From positions 13,672,041 through 13,736,040 of the forward strand of contig NC_044011.1 of the NCBI RefSeq assembly GCF_900496995.4: DNA of 64,000 nt, in the 5' to 3' direction. A model generated the notes under the pieces. That model worked only from the letters and a program-made list of their open reading frames with translations. It searched no databases and had not been told where the DNA came from. Shown here piece by piece: positions 50,900 through 63,800 of the stretch. Both the position numbers and the translations under genes were made by a program. This stretch comes from Aquila chrysaetos chrysaetos (taxonomy: Eukaryota > Chordata > Aves > Accipitriformes > Accipitridae). Numbering within the stretch: the stretch's first letter is position 1; every line of letters starts with the position of its first letter.

Positions 50900-51625
50900 G
50901 AGTCTTGGCCAGATAGTGAGGAAAGGACATAAATAGCAAATATTGTGCCTATGATTAGGATGAAGCAAGACTACAACATAAGCAGTTGGATCCATTGATC
51001 ATACCCCAACACTATGCAAGGCTTGTGAATATTGAAGGAAATATAACTGAAGATATTGAGAAAAATTAAAAATAAGATAAAATACATCATATACTTCAGG
51101 AATAGATTATGCCATACTGATGAGGTACACGTCTTTACCAATGTATCTTCTGGCTGACAAGGAAAGCATTGGATCCAATCCATCTGGATGTCAAAGGAAC
51201 ACATCAGGGAAAACAAGAGTTAATGTAGCAAAGATGAAAATTAGTAGGAGAAAATGAAAGGTAGCTAAGGGACCAGCTAAAGAGACAAAAAAAATTTAAC
51301 TTAAAAACCAAGATGGGATAAGATTGCTGTCACTGGGGGACAGAAAGGAGATATTTAAGGTAAAAATCAGTGCTGGCACAAGAGCGAAGTAGTATAAACT
51401 GCCCTAATTAAATTTACATTGAAAACTTAAGAAGTTTTGAAACATCAGAGGATAGAGGTCTGGAACAGCTGCCCAGCCAGTATAATGGAAGCAGCGTTTT
51501 AAGACAGAACTTTGCAAACAAATTTAAGCTTGATAAATTACGGACTACAGGGCTGACTCTGATAACAGGGACCTGGTCTTGATGACCCAGGGGATCCTTT
51601 CCAATCCTTCATATACAATTTGGAA
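50900..51625 (+). mobile_element. Ancient CR1-type LINE relic
   Basis: GACAAGGAAAGCATTGGATC followed by CAATCCATCTGGATGTCA (about 51159-51193) matches the CR1 ORF2 phrase near the reverse-transcriptase active region (…Lys-Ala-Met/Val-Asp-Leu-Ile-Tyr-Leu-Asp-Phe…). GGTCTGGAACAGCTGCCCAG (about 51459-51478) and CTTGATGACCCAGGGGATCC with TTTCCAATCC (about 51576-51608) match its later coding part and 3' end. Much of the sequence between is missing or eroded and many stops interrupt it. It is dead, with no 8-mer tail. Confidence 0.65.
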
Positions 51626-51969
51626 AACAGGAGCTGGTATACTTGTGGACCAGTCTTCTTACTGATAATGCATGAGATGAACATTTTTAACACCAAACAG
51701 CATTAAATAAAAAGTGACTTGTTCCTTTATCATCTGAGGGAAGAGGTGAAGAAGAGAGGCATAGCCTTTTGTGAACCATAAGAAGTTGTAAAAATGCAGA
51801 TATTTTTTCTGTTTACATTGAACAACACTGTTTTGCATGTGTCTAACATGGTAGTGTTTTACATTGATAAAGGAGTTGATCACAATGGTAAAAAATTGTG
51901 ATACGTTAACAAAAATGTTTGTATCTTAATTACAAATTTTTATTGTATAACCAGAATCATGTATAGTAG
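51626..51969. other. Spacer between two facing CR1 relics
   Basis: About 345 bases, AT-rich, with no gene. It separates the 3' end of a plus-strand CR1 relic from the 3' end of a minus-strand one. Nothing in it is recognisable as a transposon. Confidence 0.4.
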
Positions 51970-52475
51970 AAATAGGCCTGGGGAGGGGCTTCAAGAAGTA
52001 ATTTAATCCATCCCCTGTGGGATGAACTATACCCTACAGCATTCCTGACAGAAGTTCATACGTTAACCTGGTTGTAGAAATCTCCAAAGTGACAGAACTG
52101 TGTGAACTCCCATAGCTATTGCAATGCTTTTGTTGCACTCACTGTTTAGAAAGGTTCACTTAAGGTCTAGCCACAAACCTTGCAGCAATTTAAACTTCTT
52201 TTTTTTTAACAATTGTTCCATATTTGAAGATTGTAATTTTATCTGCCTTCAGCCTTTTCTTCTCTTGATCAAACAGCACCAGTTCTTTCAATCTTTTTCC
52301 TCATAGGTTGCATTTTTCTGACTTCTAATCCTTCCTTGTTGCTCTTCTCTGGTTTCAATAAAACTGATCTAAAGCCATACTGAACTGTGAAAGCCAGTGC
52401 TGAGTAGGGCAAGATTACTTTCTGTATCTTGCTGACTTTACTCTTGTTTATAAAGACTAATATGACATTGTTTAC
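51970..52475 (-). mobile_element. Ancient CR1-type LINE relic, opposite strand
   Basis: Read on the plus strand, AATTTAATCCATCCCCTGTG, then ATACCCTACAGCATTCCTGA, then CTTTCAATCTTTTTCCTCAT, then TTGTTGCTCTTCTCTGG follow in order the reverse complement of the ORF2 C-terminus and 3' UTR of old CR1 elements. The 3' end of the element is at the left, near 51975. It is strongly diverged and frame-broken. It belongs to the same age class as the relics at 18.6 and 36 kb. Confidence 0.7.
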
Positions 52476-55400
52476 TTGGAAGTTCTTCCTGTTTTAAAAA
52501 AGGATCATTTCATGAAGGTGAGAACACGTGTCAGCCAGACACTTTCAAAAAAAAGAACCGAAACTAATGTGAATGATGACCAAGAACTGGCTCTTCGTAG
52601 AAATGTTTTTAATAAGCTGCAAATAAGAAAAAAAACGCACACACAACTAAAAGGCATAGGTTTTGAGTTTTAGAAGGAAACACAGAAGCACAAATAACAA
52701 GGAGAGTTGCTTGTTCATAAGTTTCAGTCTAAGAATTGTAGAACTTTGCCAAGGGAGAATACACTGGTAGAAATGAACCTGTAAACATCAGTAGAAATTT
52801 TAATTTCTTTTGCTTTAAGCATGTTGGAAACTAAAGGAATTCTAATAACGGTTAGAATTGTATCTAATACAAGGCAGAAATGTTATGCTGAGAGTACCAC
52901 GGAAGAGAAAAAGTATTCATATAATGGAACTGTTCTGTACTTTGAAATAATTCCGTGATGCATTTGATTTATTTCCCAGCTTTTGCTGTTGTCAGGGTGA
53001 GGGAGTTCTGTGTTTTCAGGTTGGTTTGTACTGTACACATGCCAAATGCCAATGGCTCCACGCTCCCAGTGTGCCTCCATTCAGCCTGGGTTTCCTTCCC
53101 GTGTGCCAAGGAACCTGTTCTGCACTAGGGAGAAGGACCAATCCTTTGCCCAGGTAATTCTGCTGCTCTTTGTGTTTTTGGAGAGGTTTCTCTACATGTA
53201 GGTTTGGTTGTTACAAATCTGTTTGTTGCTGTGTTGTCCTACATGCTTGCCTTTTAATTAAGACACTGTCTCCAGAGTTAGGTGGATGGCACCTTATTTT
53301 TTTTTTTCTTACCACACAAGGAAATAAATATTTTACAGGTGAGCATCCTTCCACAGAATTAAAATGTTTGGAACTACAGTGCTCAACAAATGTCTTTATT
53401 AACAGCGTTTCAGGCATTAGTCCTCACAGGAACCTCTTGCTCACTTCTTATTCTCTGTTTTTCCCAGAAAAACAAGATGACAGCATTACATCTCCCCCCG
53501 CTCCCTTTTACTTTGCCAGGGTAGCAATATAAACAGTACTTGCTTTAGAGCACATGTGAGCAACTGCTCTGCATTATGCGATGTGATTCAAAGGCACATC
53601 GTACAGCTTTCAGTATCTGTTGATTACGCACTCTTAAGCAGGGCATCTTGAAGGCACATGTTGCCACCACGGTTCAGGTACCGTGTGTTAAGTAGTGACA
53701 TGAAAGAACTCTGCTCATGAAAGTATCTTGATTAATAAGGGGTCTATTTTGAGATGGGCTGCAGAGCCACCTGGGGTTGTAGCTGTGTGCCACAAACCTC
53801 TGCCTGGCACTTTCTGCAGCCTTGTGTTCCTCCCTCTACTTCTGCATACGTTGTTATAAGCCAGATGGGAGATTTTCTGCTTGCATAGAATGATTTGACG
53901 TAGCACACATTGCTGCCGGTATGACGATCCAAACAATTTTGCCTAATACTACCTGAAGCTATGCCACGAACACAGGACCTCACTACAATCTACACTAGTC
54001 AGCTGCACGAGGTCAATGACCAAAAACCTTCAGATTTACATCTGAAATGCTCTCCTAGGTAGTACTAAAGCAGGAGTTAATGCTCACAGCACCACAGATT
54101 TTGTGGAGTTTAAAATGTGTATTATTTGTACCAAAAACACAGTAATGAGGCCTCTTAAAATACATAAATGATTTGTTAAACAAGTTCTTTTTAACTACTG
54201 ACCTTTTCCTTAAATACAAAGGTTAAAAGGTGTTTTAACTTAATGCTTGGCCAGGTAACCAGAACAGAAAGTATCTCTGCCAGCTACATTACAGCGACAC
54301 TGGAGCTATGCTCAGCAAAATGTTTTAAGTGTATGTTTGAACACTCTGATTATCCAATCTGCATATTTAAAGCAGGGCACTAGATTATCTCAAGAAGACA
54401 TAAACTGATATGGATACTGCAACTGTCCTATATTTCAATAGCTATTTTCAGCTTAATTTCAGTGCCTAGAAGTGGTACCACCACAATACTGCTAAAAGTG
54501 CTTCCCAAAGTAATATACACATTTTTTCTTAAAAGTTGTATCAAAATATTGCTCTTTCAAAATTATCCACTTTTTATTGTTTCTCTATTATAAGATGGTT
54601 AGAGCAATTTCTAGGAATTGTTACAAATCAATACGAGTAAGAGGCAATGTTTGCCCCATGATATCCATGAAAGAGTTCTTCATTTTAGTGAGACAACAGC
54701 AATATGAAACACCTTACAAGAAATGTAGGTGTACTATCTGCAAGCCAACTCCTTTATTGCAATGCATTGTGTTTTAATGTTGTACACTATTATTTTATTG
54801 CATCATCTATGACAGTATGTCCTTTCATTTCAGCAGAAAATTATACACTGTACTGCAACTTTTTTCCCCTCCCTTTTACAACATTTCTATTTGATTCCAT
54901 TCTGAAATGATACCAGGTACTGTTTTTTCATCCCTACATTGCTTCAGGGTGACTACATATATATAATTTTCCTGTACAACTCATCATACCTCTAAAAGAA
55001 ACAGAAAGCGCTTGTAGTTATATTGCCCAGTTACATGGCCACGTGGTCTATGTCATTCCCTTTTTGAAGCTGCAGTATCTAAGCTGCAAACTACAAATTT
55101 ACTTATGCTACAGGTATGAGAAATAAAGGCTGTAGATTAAAGTAGACGGAATCGTGACTCAAAATGAATGGCTTATACATTCTTAACCTAAAAGTTGGAT
55201 AGATTAAATTAATGATTTATCACAGATGAACAACCAAAAGGAAACCTGTTATCTAGGGCACCTTGACTTAGACACTTCAAAATCTGACCTCCTCTTGTGC
55301 AGCATGCTGTTTTCACTTGTTCTTTATACAGGTACCTTATAAGTCTCAGCTGCAGCTGTGTCAATTGTTTTCCACATCTGTTTTTCTTTCATTGTGATCT

Positions 55401-57840
55401 TCCTTTGTTTTTTCAGGGTTAGGATAATTATAATCAAAATAATAACCAAAATCTAACTTTCTTTTCTGGGTCCTTTGTTGTATGTTATTTGGGGTTTTTT
55501 TTCTCTCCTATATAAGCCGATGGGTAGCAGCTAGTTTAGATTTAAAAGGACTGGTATCTAACCCCAAAGTTCCTAAGAACACTAATCATACTTGAAACAC
55601 ACTTACTACTTGAATATTTATCGCCTTGGGAATGTACAGGTGCTTTTGTAATTTAATATATGTATTGCCTTTGTAGACCTTCATTATTTGGAACAAAAAT
55701 CTGTGCATAATACTGTAGCAATATTTCTGGATAGAAATATTACTCCTAAAAATAAAACTGAAACTCTCCAAATTAAAAACTAAGTCTGTTTATGCTGTTG
55801 GGCATCAGGTATTTACAAGGGAGCTGACAAGCGGCTTATTATAAAAAAACAGTTACTAATAGTGGTTTAAATCTTCTGTTTTTCTGAGGGTGATGGTCTC
55901 ACTAAAATAAATACTCAGCAACAATTATTTTAATCAGTAACAGTTCAACGCATGTACAAGTTTCAGATGACTACCAGGTATCGGATTTTGGTAGCTAGGA
56001 AATTGAACCACATGAGACCTCTATGGTTCATTGAACATAGTTCCATGAAGCTGCAATAATACATTTTTATTCCATTTTGAAACTGGTTTTCACTCCCCAT
56101 TACTGTTAGAAGACTATTTCAGAATGTTATTTCTGTGATTAGAAACTTGTTTTGAATTTCTACTTTAACTGCAGCCTGTTAGTCAGTACCGGCACTGATT
56201 CTGACAAAGATTAACTGAAACTGGTAGGAGTTTTGCTTGGAGAAGGGCTGATGATTAAGCTTTAAAATATGTAGTACATTAGGAAAAAGCTCCCAAACTG
56301 GAGACCTCAACCTGGTGGGAGTTTTTATGGTTCCATTACTACAGCTATTTAAAGACACAGCACTGAGTCAACTGTTGGTGAATCTGAACTGTCATTCTGG
56401 CCATCTCATATCTTTAGCCTGGTATATGGGGCTGTTTTCTTCATACAGATTAGCACATCTTGGCTTAGCTGGCCAGCTTGACTTAGCCCCAACCTTGCTG
56501 CTATTGTCAATAAATCAAACTTTCCTTTCTCCCACACTTCTGTTCAATGTGCAGGTGAGTGCTAAGGCTTCTTTGCAGCACTGTCTCGATACAAAACCTG
56601 CACACATGCAGCACAACACAATTTCAATTTGTGCTCAGGTGTCCTGCCCATCAGTAGAAGATGACAGGCAATGGAGGTAAGATGAGGTAGGTGCTATGAG
56701 TTCCACAGTGCTTATTTCCAGCCGAACAGGTAGCACAGTGGTTTACTAGAAGTGTGCAATTTTAAAAACAATTAAAAACTTTAACCTGATTAATGGTATC
56801 CGTATACATCACTGCCATCACTGCAGAAATCAAAACGGGACCTCAGAAGTGTTGGTAAAGGGATGAATTTTGAAGAAAAGGCAACCTCTGACATGAGGTA
56901 GAAAGAACAGATTTTTTTTTTTTTTACAAACCCTGCTAATTAATGTCCCATAACTGTCCATAAGAATGACCAGAGAAAACATTCTCTTGGAGCCATTTTA
57001 ATTCCCATCTGTGATCTCATATGTTTTATGCAGTCAATAAATTTACTGTTTAATGTTTGTTTGTACTGTAGGGCACTGGGACCTTGACCAGGTCTTCACT
57101 GAGCAGTGGACTGTGCAAATAAGTATGAAAAAAGGACTGAGGATCCTGAGCTTTGAATCTCAATGAAATCAGGAATTTGGTAACAGTGGAGTCATGAAAC
57201 CTGTTTTTTCTGTGTCTCAAGGCTGGGGCTTCCAGTGGATTCTCTCGTGTCATAAGGGTGAGGGAAAACCCACCTTTATTCTTCCCTTTTGCAGGGACAC
57301 TACTGTCTCTCTCTTTGCACCCCAGACACTTATATTCAGAAAAACTTGAGAATTACAAATGTGTCTGTCTGTAACTGTCGAAGGGGCTCAGAGGTTGTGG
57401 CTGGGAATGAGGGATGAGCACAAACACCTGCAGGCCGTGTACTCAGCAACCTTGTCCCTTTCGGAAAATTGGCTATAAGGAGAGGGCTACTAAAGATGGG
57501 AGAAAAAGCTAACTTGAAAACAAATTATTATGTCTTGTCTTTTGAATAAAGGATTTTCCTTTTGAAAACACAGAAAATACAGTGCACACGCATTGCCTGG
57601 TGATTCAGGTGTGAAGTAATGCTAAAGGAATAAACGACGCTGTTATTGTGAAAGAGTTTTAACACATTTTCTGTGTAAGGATATTAGTGAGAGGATTGCC
57701 CACTGGTACAGCTCCACCGCTACCGGGAAGAGCCAAAGCACTAGTGCAGAATAAGCTGCTGTGAGCACTGGCATCTCAATATACAAGACAGAGCTGTTCT
57801 GAAGGGGGCCAGATAGCACTGCACTTAGAACACCAAAGGA
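52476..57840. other. Unique AT-rich sequence
   Basis: No gene is recognised in 5.4 kb. T11 and T14 tracts lie at 53297-53307 and 56912-56925. A perfect splice donor consensus, CAG|GTGAGT, has its exon side ending at 56554, inside an open frame of 121 codons (56315-56680) rich in Leu and Ser with no family motif. AATAAA at about 56508 is on the same strand. I do not call an exon. The minus- and plus-strand frames elsewhere are short. Confidence 0.4.
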
Positions 57841-57935
57841 GCTATATCTACACTAGAATTCATACTTTGCTGCACTGTTGTTAGCAACATAAAGTTTTTG
57901 CTGGAAAAAATAAAATTAACATAGACACAGTCTAG
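57841..57935. mobile_element. MITE-like relic with imperfect terminal inverted repeats
   Basis: The block opens with GCTATATCTACACTAG and closes with ACATAGACACAGTCTAG, which read against each other as imperfect inverted repeats around CTAnAnCTA-type words. Similar blocks starting 'agctatgtctacact' are common in reptile and bird DNA as non-autonomous DNA-transposon relics. It has no coding capacity and no clear target-site duplication. The family is not assigned. Confidence 0.4.
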
Positions 57936-60853
57936 TAGAATTGTATCCATTCTGGTTTTGCAAATGATGTAAGTTCTCTTTAAAGGCTAGATGTACAATA
58001 CCAAATATTTAGAGAGGTTCTTAGCATTAAAAATAAATACACATCAGTGCACAATGCATACAAGAGAATTAGTTAGCTGACATTTATTGTATATATGCAA
58101 TTATATACAATTACATACACCTGAATGAGCAAATTCAGGTGCATGTGTATAATGAAACTCAGTGTTTAAAAAGCTTGGCCTCCTGTCTGTCCCCTTCTTC
58201 AAGGAATGCAATGGTATCTCTGGAACAGCCAGGCTGTTACCAAACAGTAGGAAAATTGCTTCTGAAGCTTGTCCTTGCAAGACATTTTTTTCCTTGATGT
58301 GTAGATTAATTTGCTTTTGGGGATGCAAGGATGCAAAAAATGTTTTTCATCAAGTTAAGAAAAATGAAGGTGCTTCTGTAGCAGACTAATTAGATAGCTA
58401 TCTAAAATAAATGTTTTGTTTAACGCCCGATTTCTTCTTTAAATATATAAATACCAGCTAGTGTTTTAAAGCTTCTGTAGCTGTGAATGGCTCTGCTGTC
58501 CTCACTGCAAGCTACGTTTTTATTACTTCTTCCCAAGAAATTTATTTTGCTGACATGGGCCCTAATCCAGTAAAGTGTTAAAACATATGCTTAATTTTAA
58601 GTGTGTGAGTAAAACCAACAGAACTCTCCTATGCCTATATTTAAGCACAAATTTGCATTTGGCTTAGCTGGGGTTGTAGTTCCTGGGTTATGTTCTTGAG
58701 GATTGTGTGTATTTTGCAGAATGGGCAACCTCCTAATGGAAGAACAGACTTTCATGGGTTTTTAAGGTATTTTTTTATTCATCAGAAGATCTTGAGAAGA
58801 AAAAAGTGCCAACAAGCAAACACTAAAATTTTTTAACATTAATGCATTCCTTAATACATATGTTATGCAACTCCTAACAAACTTCCCACAATTTCCTCTT
58901 CTACCTCTACGTGATATTGTAGCAGCTGAAAACAGCTGAGGTGATAAATACTAGCTGACTGTTTTCATGAATGACCACCAAAATTTGCTGTATTGGTTTT
59001 CCTAGTTGTATTGAGTATTATTAGCTTGGAGATGAGATGACCTTTCTTAATTCTAGTGAGCTGAAGAGATAGAAGTTCAGTATTTCTTAATATTTTGCTC
59101 TGTGATACTGAAACATTTTTAACTGTGGGTACATACAAGTGATCTTTTCCCACAGAAATGGTAAAAACCTTGAGAGATGATGAATGAAACATAGCTCAAC
59201 TTTGAACATGAAAGTCACACAGGTAGAACAGGAACTTGGTGATTTTGACACAGTGAAGAGGATAGCTGGTTACATAGCGAAAAGTCTTCCTGCTATTTTC
59301 GCTCCTGCTGGCAATCTCAGCCAGACCCAGGACAGAGTGGACCTGGAATCTGAGCTGCCTTCTCCTTACAAGGGCTTGCATGAGATCCAGGAGGAAACAA
59401 ACCGGTACAGTGCGTATATAAGCTTACATGACTGATTCTGGTTTGTTACACCAGTGAGTTTTCCACAGAAATGGAGAATCTGGTACCGCTCTTCATCAAA
59501 ATTTACTGTTTCTAATACACATCAGCATTAGAAAGCTCTGAGTTACTTTTTTTTTTTCTTAATATGGGATGGCTTAAAGGCTTTGTGCGTTTCATCTGTA
59601 CCATGCAAGCTGTCAAGCACCACAGCTGAAGAGAAGAAGGAATGCAGAGAATTTGTACTAAGCTTTAATTTTACTTAATAGCAGGCACAGGATTTGTTCA
59701 GAGAGTTTTATTACTGGGTGAGGAGTTAAGGTAATTACAGCAGTGGGGCAGAAGGCCAGAAGATGATGGAGAAATCTAATACCATGAACCATTTAGGTTT
59801 AGAGAGTACTTTGGGTTATTTTTTTTAAATATACTAGCTACCTACCAATAACCTCCTCCACATTTGGGGGAATTTAAACACAATATAATTATTGCACCTT
59901 GTGTGTTAACATGTATAATAAGATTAAGTATATTGCAGTTTGCACTCTCACATTTACAAAGTGTGTAAAGGAAAAGGATTTGGCTGAAATCAATGAGACA
60001 GAAGAGGTTAAAATCAGTAGCTGGAAAATGAAAGAGCTGTAAGATGTTCTGCAAGAGTTTTTACTATGAAAACATTCATGCCTGATTTGAATCTGGAACA
60101 GGAAAGTCATTTGTTTGGACTTCAAGGTAGGTTTCCTGTCTCAAATCAGCAAGTTATACCTGTCCAGAAAAACACTTAAGCCCATTCTTTGCCGCAGGTT
60201 TCAACACAGCATAAAGTTTAAGCAAGTGGTTGAAAGGTATCCTGAATAAAGATGGACTTTAGCAAGAGACTAGGTGTTTTGCTGAATCAAGACTCTAAAG
60301 ACATGCAGTGAATATATACCAGTATTATATAAATCTTAAGAAAAGCAGAAATCTATTTTTATCATTACTTTCTGCTGAATTTCCCACAAAGCATAGGAAA
60401 CAGTGGATTTGGGAAGAAACATAACCAGTACTTCTTCTGAAGTATCTTGGAGCCTCAAATGGGCTTGGCTTTCTATATTTTATGTCACTGAGTTATCAAA
60501 ATATAGTTTCATAAAAGAGGCATATGGTGGCATTAAATAATACTGAATTTGTCTCCCTAGTAGGTATTGACTCAACTGTATGTCATGTGAACATATATAA
60601 GCTTTTATTCATACATTTTTAACTCACTTATTCAGAGCACTGAAAGATCTGTAAATTGTTGATGGTCTCAACGATGCACTTTTTCCGACTTAGTCAAAAG
60701 ATTGATTTAATAAGGCAGCCTTTCCCAGTTTGAAAACAATTATTTAAAAAACTTTTGAATTGCTTTGGCTAAACTAAGCTATTTTCCTTCAAGTGTAAAC
60801 ATTCTTTTAAGACACTGAAGATCAATATAAATGAACGGGTTTTTTAAGATACT
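57936..60853. other. Unique AT-rich sequence, except one MITE-like relic
   Basis: Apart from the relic at 58557-58665, no gene or transposon is recognised. A T11 tract lies at 59547-59557. The open frame at 59184-59435 (83 codons) has a readable, low-bias composition but no family motif and no obvious splice partners. Confidence 0.35.
58557..58665. mobile_element. Palindromic MITE-like relic
   Basis: GGGCCCTAATCCAGTAAAGT, then ACATATGCTTAATTTTAAGT, GTGTGAGT and later TATATTTAAGCACAAATTTG form the eroded halves of a near-palindrome. The family usually reads GGGCCCTGATCCTGCAAA, then TGCTTAA-TTTAAGCA arms around a short centre. It is a non-autonomous DNA transposon of the type found across birds, crocodilians and turtles. 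The right arm has decayed. It has no coding capacity. Confidence 0.5.
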
Positions 60854-60869
60854 GGGGGGGGGGGGGGGG
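60854..60869 (+). repeat. Mono-G tract (G16)
   Basis: Sixteen consecutive G residues after TTTTTTAAGATACT. It is the third plus-strand mono-G tract in the last 23 kb, each in an AT-rich setting. Confidence 0.95.
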
Positions 60870-63800
60870 AGTCTTACCAAGTCTCCAAAAACATATTATT
60901 TTGGTATGACAGATTAATGCATAGCCTACAATAACGCTCCACTGTAACACGGCTCACTATGCTTTTAAAATTGAAATGCCAGGGTAGGCTGTCTCTCTCA
61001 ATGTATTTCCCTTATGCAAAGGCTTTATTCAAATCTTGTGAGGCTGCTAGAACTCATGAACCACTAAGGCACCTCTAATCATATCCTTATCTCAAATGTC
61101 ATGTTTGCTCTCTACTCCTGTAATAGATGAGCTGTTAGGAAGTAAAAAAGCTGGTGCTATCTTGAAGAAAGGAAGGGAGCAACCTGGAAAACGAGGGAGT
61201 CTCAACAGTGATAGTGGAGCCGTTTGTGTACTGTGGATTGAAAAGAAAAACATCAGGGCACAACAGCTTTTCGTAACTGCACATATGCAATCTAAGCAAC
61301 TGCAGTTCACTGTAGTCTTTGAATAATTTGACCTGAAACCCCTTTCTTTACCAAAACATTTTCTTCGACTGGAATGATTATACTTGTTTGTTATTTTAGG
61401 ATTGTTCATAAATACTGAGCTCCTAGAGCTGATGTTTCTGATTAAAGAAGAGTGTTTTGGGTTGGGTTTGTTTTTTAAACCAGACTTAGAATTACGCTGA
61501 CATTTGAAACAGAAGGAAAAGATAGTAAACTAGAATATTGACACTACAGTTTCCAACACACTCGTCCAAATAAACATCAATAGCTGGACTACTCCTACAC
61601 TGGAAACAAAAAGGGGTTTTTTAAAGCTATTACATAGTATAAGCACTCAGAGTGGGGTGGGGGAGACAAGTGCTGAGATGCTGAGAACCTTCACTTGAGC
61701 AAAGCTATGCTGCATATTGATCACAGCTTTGGCTTTATGCTGAGGCTCTGCAGTTGAATTTACTTCCAAATCCAGCATTATCCACTTCTCTACACAGGGC
61801 TGGTCAAATTATTGTACTATGGCACACAGCTGGTAACTTCTAGATAGAACAGAAAAAGGACAATGCATGAATCTTGTGAAATAAGGTGAATTTCTGTATT
61901 TCTTTGTCACATTATTAGGAGAAGCTGTGAATGTAACCTCAGACTGGGAGCTTCCAAGGACTGTCCTTTGACCAGTGAATGCTACCTCTGGTTTTGTCAA
62001 CCTGAAGACTGACAGACCTTCTGTCTAGAAGAATGAAAAAGAAATTGCCGGGTGAATGTTCAAGGGAAAAGTGGTGTTTTTAAAGCTGCCAATGCCACCT
62101 TTTTCCACTGTGGAAAACTAATTTTAAACTGAAATTCAGAAATAATGATGCCAGTTGTTGTGGATCGGTTTTATCTGGATTTGTTCTCTTACCCTTTCTA
62201 AAAAGCATTCTCAGGAAACTTCAGCATCAGAAGTGTCAGTATCAAGCTGACAAAATTGACTGTACTTTGCAGAAACAGTTTTCCCTGTACAATATGTTTA
62301 TAATAGTTCCCCAACCCTATTTATAATTTCACTTTCTAGCAGTGAAGAATATAAACAGTCTGATGAAGGTTTTAAAAACATGAACTCATACCTTGTATGG
62401 CCAAAAAAATGGGTAATATCTAAAATCTGCAGGGGAAGAAGAAAGGCTCTGAATTGACAGGACTGCTGGGCAGGCAGCTTCCTGTGCCTCACTGGTCACT
62501 GAAGCCTTGATTTGCACCACGATAAGAGTTACACCCAGATTTTAATATTAGATAGAGCCTCCTAGGTCTTGTTACAGATACAAAGGAAAAGAGTTCTTTC
62601 CTGAATCTCAGTACACAGAACTATTTTCCTAAAGACATTGTTCCTTGACTTTGGAAAGGTGTTCAAAAATTATTCAAAATTAGCTGCTATAAAGGAGAGA
62701 AGAGCAACTTTAGCAACGGGCTCAGGCATAGATGCAGTGTGGAGAGTCTGGGAGAGGGAGGAAAGGACCATGCAGCTCACTCCCATGATCCCAGTGCTTA
62801 AGCACTGCAGTAAATACTGCTGATGGAGCAGTGAGAGGTGGTCTTTCACTTTCCTGTGGCAAATCCCTGTTTTAGCAACTGTAGGCAAAAGGGTCAAATA
62901 TTTAACTTGGTATTAAACTTAGCAAAATAAACTGTTTCCCGTGCACAAAATGTATTCATGTAAGCATACTGTCCTATCTGTCTAAAAGGTCAGGTATGGC
63001 TTAGCAAAGTTTGAAACAGTTATGCTGGAAGAGTTGAACAGCAGTGTGCTTGAGCGGATGACTGGGCAGATCATGAATTGTCTACAGCATGGGTCGCAAA
63101 AGAGAAAGGTTTGATTAATGTACCTGAACAATTACAGTGGAGCAACCCCAGTACAGCTGTCTGTGATCTGATGTTTCCATTGCGTCTTCTTTCCAGATGC
63201 CCCATTACCCATTTTTGTAAGGGACTATATTAATTTCTGGCTGGGTTTGGGGAAATACTATTTTGTTTACAATAAACAAACAAATTTCAGCAGATTCCCA
63301 GCCCTGTATAACCTTGACTCAAGATAGGCTGAGTAATAAACTTTGGACACATGCGTTTCATGCACCACGCTGCCGATGTACAAAAGAACTGCAGACTTCT
63401 CTGTTGTAGCTTACAAACACAACTGATTCTTACTGGAATGTATATACACACACACCTATATTTCCACACTTTGTGAGGGGAAAAAAAAACCTGTCTTCCT
63501 TTTTCCCTTTTTGCTTTTTTTTTCCTCCCAGCATAACAACTCACTATTAGACTCATTGGTGTTGTGCTCTCTCTCCCCCTGCTTACTACAAGCAAAGCTA
63601 GTCTCTGCAGTTGCTTACCCTGGGATTCTGTTTAACTAAACGCAGTTGAGGGGTATTTTTTCACTTGTTAATACTTTCATTTGGAAAACATATTTTCAAT
63701 CATTTCTGAAAACATCCATTCTTGCAATGGCAAAGAACACTTAGCCTAAATTGTCACAAATAATTTAGTTCCCGCCTAGCGTGTGTTAGTTCTTTGTTAG

